Shown one piece after another: positions 57,150 through 64,000 of a stretch of DNA of 64,000 nucleotides. The notes beneath the pieces were generated by a model. That model did no database searches. It worked only from the letters and a program-made list of their open reading frames with translations, and had not been told where the DNA came from. Origin of the DNA: Protea cynaroides (lineage: Eukaryota > Streptophyta > Magnoliopsida > Proteales > Proteaceae); contig CM053266.1 in NCBI GenBank assembly GCA_028583415.1, forward strand, positions 7,883,217 through 7,947,216, read 5' to 3'. Every line of letters begins with the position of its first letter. The stretch's first letter is position 1. The translations under genes were made by a program, and so were the position numbers.

Positions 57150-59235
57150 AAACATCATGAATCACCAATACATGCTCTATCTTTCATGGAGAGGTTACGG
57201 AGTGTCCCATACCACCCCGCTTCCAAACCACTAGGAGTATCACTGATCGAACGTAAGGGAAATGCATATGCATGGACAAACAAAGAAGTTTATTGGATGA
57301 CATGTTATCAATCTCACAATAGAACATATCATAAACAGTAGAGAAAACACATGCAACCAAAAGGTTTAGTTTGCTTACTTAAGTGATAAGTAAGTAGTCT
57401 ACCATAACACTGGTTGAGTAGCTCTCTCTAGTTTTCCTCGTATCTCTATCAAAATCATAAATAATATTTTTTAATAATTTATTATGTAGGAGGTTGTCCT
57501 ATCATAGCATTAGATTTAGGTTATTATTTCCATGCCAATAGTGTCATCTCTCTTATCTATCATTTATACCTAATTTTATTTATCTTGGTATATCACGAAG
57601 TATGGTTTATGTGTTTGTATCATTAGTGTCATCTCCTAAGTCCATCGGTTAAGTCCACCGATACCTGAGTAACAGTTTGCCACAGTGTATCATTACGTTT
57701 AGGCCACTGTTCATGGTCAAGGAGTTATATTCCAGGGTCCTTGGTTCAATTACCACATATGACAGGTTACTGTCTTGACAAGACAGTAATGTATGGATGG
57801 ACATCCCATTCGATAATTAGTTTCTACCTTCTATTTAGCTTAATACTAAGAAGAACTTCTTATTATAGAGGTCTGGGGTCCTTGGCACTCAAAAATGATC
57901 TACAAGGCTGCATGCAGCTTATTGGACAAGCACGGGAGGTGCTACAGCCAAAAAGGTGCGCAGCTGGTGGCATCAAATGCACCTCACCAGCTGCAGGGTG
58001 TGCGGTTGGTGGTCACTGCCGCACGCTCTAGCGTGGCCGATGGTCTATGCCTGCACCCTTGGTGTACTGCCTAGCCCCAACTATGTGTCCCTATGACGTG
58101 TAGTTATGTGGATCTTTGTCTCCACCCCTATTCGGATGTCGTTTCCATCCGGATGGTGTTCGATTTGACAGATCCTAACTGGATACCTTTTGATCCGGTT
58201 CAAAATCCACTAAATCCAATATTAGTTTATGATCTAGATCTCTTATGGTCATCCTTGAATCTCTGAGAGATCATGGATATAATTTTAACCTTTATGATTC
58301 AATCTTACTTATCTATGGTGTCATATACACTACTGTCCATGATCTGAATATATCTCCCATATGATTTGTATGGACTACTGCTCACAATTCGAATTCGTGA
58401 GTGGCATTCCCTACACTAGCATCTTCACCATTAATGGTGGTTAATCCTTACTTTCTTCACGTGATCGTGAGGATATCATCCTTACAGTCATTTAAATCCA
58501 TACCTAACGAGGAAGAGGTTACCTACAGTGATCTCCTTCTTCTTTGAGTTCTCCAACAAGTACAGGTACTGGCAAAGGAAAGTTCTTCTTTCTCTCTTTT
58601 CTTCTTATCCTTCTTTGCTATTTTCTTCTCTCTTTCTTTCTCCTTTCTCTCTTAGATGCATGCGTCAGAGTTTCTCTTTCTCCTTCTCGCTTCCTCTTTT
58701 CTTTCTCTTTCTCTCTTCCTTAATTTCTGCGTTTTCTAGTTTGGCTAGATTTTGGTAGAGTAGGATTGTTTTTCATAGCGAATGGGGTCTCTTTGATTCA
58801 ATCATGGTAATGGAGAAGATTTTCTTCTCTAGCTACCATGAATAAGCCATGCATAGTCGACTTACCATGCTTGGAAAGGATAAAATCCGATTGGTGGAAC
58901 CCATGGTCAGTAGGTCACCAACTAAGATTCGTGTACATAGGTGCAGCTACGAAATGCGTGCTGCTGCGTGCACAGTCGGACCTCCTTGCTTCTCCCTTTT
59001 TGGATGGGATTAAAAGTGAGGTGCATTTGGTATCTTCCCGTATGGACTTTAGGTCCATCTACTCCACTCCTTAATATAGAATCATTGGATACTAACTAAC
59101 ATAAGACGCATAAGGTTTAGATCATGTTACCTCCACAGGTTCTTGGCCGTGTCAGTCTGATACGTGTATCGTGGTAAGACCTGTTACAAGCCCAAAGTAA
59201 TCAAATGGAAATAGAGTTTGGGCACTGGTCTTACA
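57150..59235 (-). mobile_element. Remaining two thirds of LTR-B
   Basis: It continues the LTR interrupted at 33309 and ends TGGTCTTACA at 59235, next to a pol end. A GC-rich block (57955-58060) carries inverted GCAGCTGGTG/CACCAGCTGC and TGCGG/CCGCA words where younger LTRs have GGGTCGA arrays. A TC-rich leader lies at 58580-58740. Confidence 0.6.
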
Positions 59236-62200
59236 ACTCCATCGCCCTTACAAAAATTTCATCCTCAAAATTTAGTCATACCTACGTCCTGAACTACCAA
59301 GGTTATCACTTGCGCATATCATCTCTCTTTTCTATTTAGTTTCTTTGACCTTATGGTCCTTCCACCGGACTCAGACCCAAGAGGTACTGTGGTTTGAGTC
59401 CATGGCCCTTTTTTATCTACAATGGTCTAAGGTTCCACTGTATATGACAAATCAGCCTGTAGTTGGGGCAATTTGACCTTCAATAGTCAAAGGTTCCACC
59501 GTAGAAGACAAACCTGCTTAGGCCTGAAGCAGTCCTGTGGTCAATACATACACCGAGTCTCTAATGAACTTCCTTAACATCGATGCGTGGAACATGATAT
59601 GTTGGATAGGGCTACCGATAGAGCCATTTGGTAAGGTAGCTCTGCTTTGGCTCAGTACTTCATAAAGTTCAACATAACAAAAACTCGACTTTTCTTTCTT
59701 GCGGAACTCCTTTACTTGTTTGAAGAGAAAACCTTCAAGATACTATCTTCTTGGGGAGTAGCGAAGCTGAGCAGTCTTGATTCTTTCTCTAATCCTTTCG
59801 ACCTTCTCTCAAGTTTCTTGAATGATTTCATCCCATACTATTCTTTCACCGACATCAGTCCGGTACAATTATATCTCGCACCTTCTATGCCAACTTCTAA
59901 ATCTAGCTAACAACTCAGATACCTATAGCAATTTTGGCCACATGTCACACCAACTTCTATCTCTTGAATGATACCAACTCATCCCTTTAATAATACTAGA
60001 GATTGTTATCTTGATTCATATCAATGCCAAATTATATCTTCCTCGGGTGTAATGAGTAGGGTGTGGTGTATGAATTCATCTTCATTTCGGTGTAATGAGT
60101 AGGGTGTGGTGTATGAATTCATCTTCATTTCGGTGTAATGAGTAGGGTCTGGTGTATGCATTCATCTTCATTTCTTCTAATATTTTATCATTTTTTGGTA
60201 CTCCCACATTCTTCGAAATATCACCATCCATCTTCTCTCTTTGAGAAATCAAGAATTAACTTGCCTTGGTCAAAGTCCTCGGCAACCAAACTATGGTAGG
60301 GGTCCTTAGGTATAGATTCCTCTATACTAGTTTCTGATAAGGCGTCCTTGACTTAAGGTATTAAATAGTGCCGATATAGTCAGGGTCAATACCACCCTCT
60401 TCTGGATCTAGCACCCACCCTTGTAGAGGCAATCCTTCTGTCTTGGAAATCCACCATTACAAAATTCTGTCCGGAGTGGTACTTTATACTTGACTTCATA
60501 GTCTTTCAACAACTCCAACCATCACCATTATCTCATTTAGTTTCCTTCTGGTTAAATAGGTAAACCAGATTCTTATGGTCGGATATGATGTTGAATGCTC
60601 CACAATATAAATAGTGATTCCATGTCTTTAAGGTATAAACTACCACTGCAATCTCAAGATCGTGAGTGGGGTAGTTCTCCTTCTACTCCTTCAGTTGATA
60701 AGCGTATGCAATAACTTTATCTTATTGCATTAGTAAGCATCTCAATCCTCCATTAACTGTCTCAACGTATACCAACTTCTTTTCTCTCCCACTTATCAGT
60801 TCATCTAAATTCATCATCTAAATTCCTGGCCTTTCTTGGTTAGCTGAGCTAGGGAGTAGCGAAAAGGAAATTAATCCTTGATACATCATCGGTAGTATCC
60901 TGCTAAACCAAGAACCTTAAACTTTTGGTACTAACTTCTGTGCTGGTCAATAGGGTTCTCAATTTAATATTGCTTGGTCTTATCATGGTTCACAGAGACT
61001 TCTCTTCACCTGAGACTATTATGTCCAAAGGAAAACCCTTCTCTCCAACTAAAATTTTCATTTCACATTTAGTATCACCGACTTCTCATTGCTTAACCGT
61101 TATATCAACTTCTTATTTTTTTAATAGTTATAGCACTTTACTTGAGTGCATCTTATGACCTTCAAGGTAATTAGAGTACACCATGATAGATGACGAATAG
61201 ATAGAGGAATCATGGAATACTCTACTCATTATCTCCATACATTAGGCCGGGTATAATTTGACCCAATTGCTATCATCAGGATCGTATAGCAATCATAACA
61301 ACTTGTAAAACCATCTTTAAATATTATCACCTCTGACCCTCAATCGGTGGTAAGCATATCGGAGGTCGATTTTTAAGAGCACTGCAGCCTTTGCAGTTGA
61401 TCAAATAGATCATCGATCCTAGGCAACGGTGATCTTATCAAATTTTTTATAATTGATACATGGCCTTGTCCTTCCATCATCTTCTTAGCAATGAGATAGG
61501 CGTTCCCTTAGGCGAAATATTTGATCTTATGGAACCCTTGTCTAACAATTCTAGTACTTCACCTTGAGTTTCTTTAACTCTATGGTTGCCATATCGTAAA
61601 GTGCTTTTGGAAACAAGTACCAATCCTAGGAGTGGACCTATTACGCACTTCGTTTTCCCTATCTGGGGGTAAACTTGGCAAGTCTCCTAGAACTACTTCT
61701 AGAATTTCCTCTACCACACCTATGTCTTCTGTTTTAGGGGTCTTAACGGTAGTGTCCCCTATAGATATCATATCCTTATGCAACCTTCAGATAGAATTTT
61801 ACTGATGATCAAGGTTGGTAGGGTCAATTCTTTCTGTCTCTTCAGCTCTTCTCCATTAAGCACGACCAATTCATTATTGTACTCTTTAACTGATATTTTC
61901 ATCCTATAACCAGGACATTGACCTAGAAAATGGACAGTCGATTCATTTCTAAGATTGCATCGAAGTCAGTCCTATCCAATAATACCATGTCCGTACTCAT
62001 AGACAATTACCAATTTGGACTTAACATAGTTCTGGGTAGTATGATAGTCTATCTTGCTATCCCAATGGGTATCACCCTTTTTATTTTAAATTCTGAATGT
62101 TTTGGGTGAGTTCTCAACTTTCCCCGCGATTGTCTGAAATATCACTAAGTGGACCCTATTCGAGTCAAAAGATTCGTTTCTATATTTTTGATATCTGTAA

Positions 62201-62818
62201 GATGTACCAGTGGTGTCTAATAACTTAACTTAGCTTGCACTGAATTTTAAAATCTACTTGAATGTGCAAGGTTTTAACACACATTAATAGAGGGAAAGGA
62301 ATACCTATGATCCCAATGGTGGCTAAGACTGAGTCTCCCAATGGTAAAAAATGCATTTGGGGAAATATGGTGGAAAGTCTCTTCGCATGAAGTAACCAAG
62401 TTACCTCTTAGGCAAAACCTTACTGAGGGGTTTACTTGTGCCTTCTTTCCCCAGGTTAGGAGGGATCTTCACTTCAGGTACCGACAATGGGAAAGAGTAA
62501 TTTACCAGGAAGGCCTCTCAAAAAATCTCCCATGTGATTAACCCATGACGCTCAAGGAGCACTGGTTTTGTGTTCTGTCACCACGCGTAAGGCTTGCCCT
62601 TTAGCGGCTATGTGGCACACTTGATTTTTACCGCGTCAGATAACCGTAGGTTTTCCCATGGTTCCTTCCAATGCCTGAATCCATCTTTGAGGTTGCTCTA
62701 AATCTATACATGTCCCAGTGAACCTTTCAGGCTTTTCTTTCAGGAATTGGTGTATGCCCTTCAGTATGTGTTCTTTGGCAGCACTAAAGGTAGTGTCCTC
62801 ATTTGTGTTTGGAGCCAT
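59236..62818 (-). pseudogene. Decayed gag-pol of the LTR-B element
   Basis: On the minus strand, gag (start 62818, MAPNTNEDTTFSA, with RWIQALEGTM), the protease-RT linker (LPSLPPDRENEVRN, 61580-61783), RT (about 61340-61480, matching the RIDDLFxQLQ region) and RNase H (60480-60740) are recognisable by alignment to the young copies. Integrase is barely visible. A pol-end splice-like GTAG|GTATGAC lies near 59265. Stops and shifts occur throughout. Confidence 0.75.
60046..60174. repeat. Three tandem copies of a 43-bp unit
   Basis: The unit GGTGTAATGAGTAGGGTGTG... starts at 60046, 60089 and 60132. The third copy has two substitutions. It lies in the dead pol region. Confidence 0.97.
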
Positions 62819-63863
62819 TGGTGTGAGGATTTGCTTGAAACCTGGAAGAATTATACCATTAGTCGCCTTATGAATATGAATGTTTTTATTAGAACATCAT
62901 GCAATGTAAATGAAAATGCTGAAAGTCAACAAGATTGGATTAACATGAGCATTGCAGATGTAACAAATGAGTAAACATTCAAAATGGAGCAAAAAAACAA
63001 CAAAATAACACATGCGGCTGCGAAAAGTATGCGGTTGGGGCGTGAGGCTGCGACGTCCAACCGCACGTCGTTTTCTCCATTCAATTTGGAGGCACGACCT
63101 CTACTTTGAAATTATATTTCGTATATTTGTATTATACGGCTGGAATCATAAACACACAATCCGTACGACCTTATTACAAGATTCCTTGTTGATTTCAAAC
63201 TTCAATCTCTTCGTTTGTTTTCTTTACATATTGTTAGGGTGAATGCGATATCAAACTTTCATCTTTCTTCCCTAACTGAATATTGTCTTCAATTCCTTTT
63301 AGTTTATTCCTCAATATGGAATCAAATGATGGGGTTTTGGTTATCCTGTCATGTTAAGAAGTTGTCTTCATGATCGGCCCCCTTCATGATCGGCCCCCCA
63401 TGTTCATTCTCTTTTCCATTTACTAACATTGACTTTCGAAATAAAAGCATCAAAATTTATCATTTTTCTTTCAAACTATTTAGGCTTTGCTTGATACTGG
63501 TTTTCTTTAAATACATTGGTATTCTAACGTTTTAATCTCTTCATGCATTACATATATCAAGATTTTTGGGAGACGTTTGACCCTTTTACAGTTACTCCTT
63601 ACAACTTCCATGTTCTCTCTTATTCACTCATTTCCTACATCAGCTTTTTTTATCGATAATGTCCTTTGTACCATTTGAAATTTCTTCTCATCCAGGTGGT
63701 ATTGTGGTATGCCTGCTTCTCATGGTACCCAGTATCTAACATCTAAAAGTTCTTCTTTTATAAGGTTTTCACCACCTTAATTAAGTCCTTGTTCATTGTC
63801 TTTTCTCTAACTCTTCTAATATTCACTGAGGAGTTATCTGCCATAGGGACAACAAGATAGTCA
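62819..63863. other. Leader of the LTR-B element, with an inverted-repeat block
   Basis: GCGGTTGG (63031-63038) and CCAACCGC (63057-63064) form a perfect 8-bp inverted repeat in a GC-rich patch (63010-63070). This is the place where the young elements have the GGGTCGA array before the antisense gene. No antisense ORF is recognisable. Confidence 0.45.
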
Positions 63864-64000
63864 TGTAAGACCTGTACACCACAAACTCAGTCTAACCTTA
63901 TGTTCTTGTGTTGTAACAAGTCTTCCCATTGTAATCGGCTGAAACAAACCAACCGCATGAAGAAACCACAAGACCAGGTAAGCAAACCAGTCAAATTAAG
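63864..64000 (+). mobile_element. Start of a plus-orientation LTR, cut by the window end
   Basis: TGTAAGACCTGTAC begins at 63864. The following text (CAAACTCAGTCTAAC, AAGAAACCACAAGA) matches the U3 start of the other plus-orientation LTRs. Confidence 0.7.

Noticed and set aside
57741..58031. A 96-codon plus-strand frame in LTR-B
   Set aside because: It lies across the GC-rich inverted-word block of an LTR, has no domain, and has no counterpart in other LTRs.

Overview
The window is repeat-rich nuclear DNA of a flowering plant. I see no host gene. Nearly all of it is Ty3/gypsy LTR retrotransposon sequence of the chromovirus type: CCHC gag, protease with DSGA, RT with FIDDILVYS, RNase H, integrase, a C-terminal chromodomain, and primer sites complementary to initiator tRNA-Met. 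The species cannot be named from the sequence.

Layout. 1-2108: an LTR (+). 2109-13480: a very decayed element on the minus strand, split by a solo LTR (5516-7868, TSD TCGAG); it keeps a gag fragment, a relic of a plus-strand (antisense) gene and two hairpins. 13486-15771: a second solo LTR (TSD ATATT). 15777-21277: low-complexity and minisatellite DNA with unclassified LTR debris. 21278-30000: a fold-back locus in which an LTR plus integrase on the minus strand faces RT-RNase H-integrase plus an LTR on the plus strand. 30001-33309: leader and LTRs of older families. 33310-57144: a full-length minus-strand element (TSD TAACC) whose antisense gene is interrupted by a second full-length copy at 42256-54148 (TSD GATCC). 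57145-63863: the rest of the older LTR and its decayed gag-pol. 63864-64000: the start of another plus-strand LTR.

Both full-length copies (about 11.9 kb each) share one plan. On the minus strand run 5' LTR, tRNA-Met primer site, gag-pol, polypurine tract and 3' LTR. On the plus strand, between the 5' LTR and gag, lies an extra gene with its own leader intron, a protein of about 440 residues, and a bulged hairpin just after the stop. Three things look new to me. (1) A 43-residue exon inside every LTR, conserved in frame even in LTR families that barely align, fits in phase to a 5' splice site at the very end of pol; gag-pol may therefore be completed by splicing across the polypurine tract and U3 into the 3' LTR. 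(2) A 70-nt intron-like insert between gag and protease restores a single gag-pol frame when removed. (3) The hairpin after the antisense gene keeps its shape and 7-nt loop in five places while both stems change by compensating substitutions. The gag-pol frames of both copies are broken, so neither is autonomous now.
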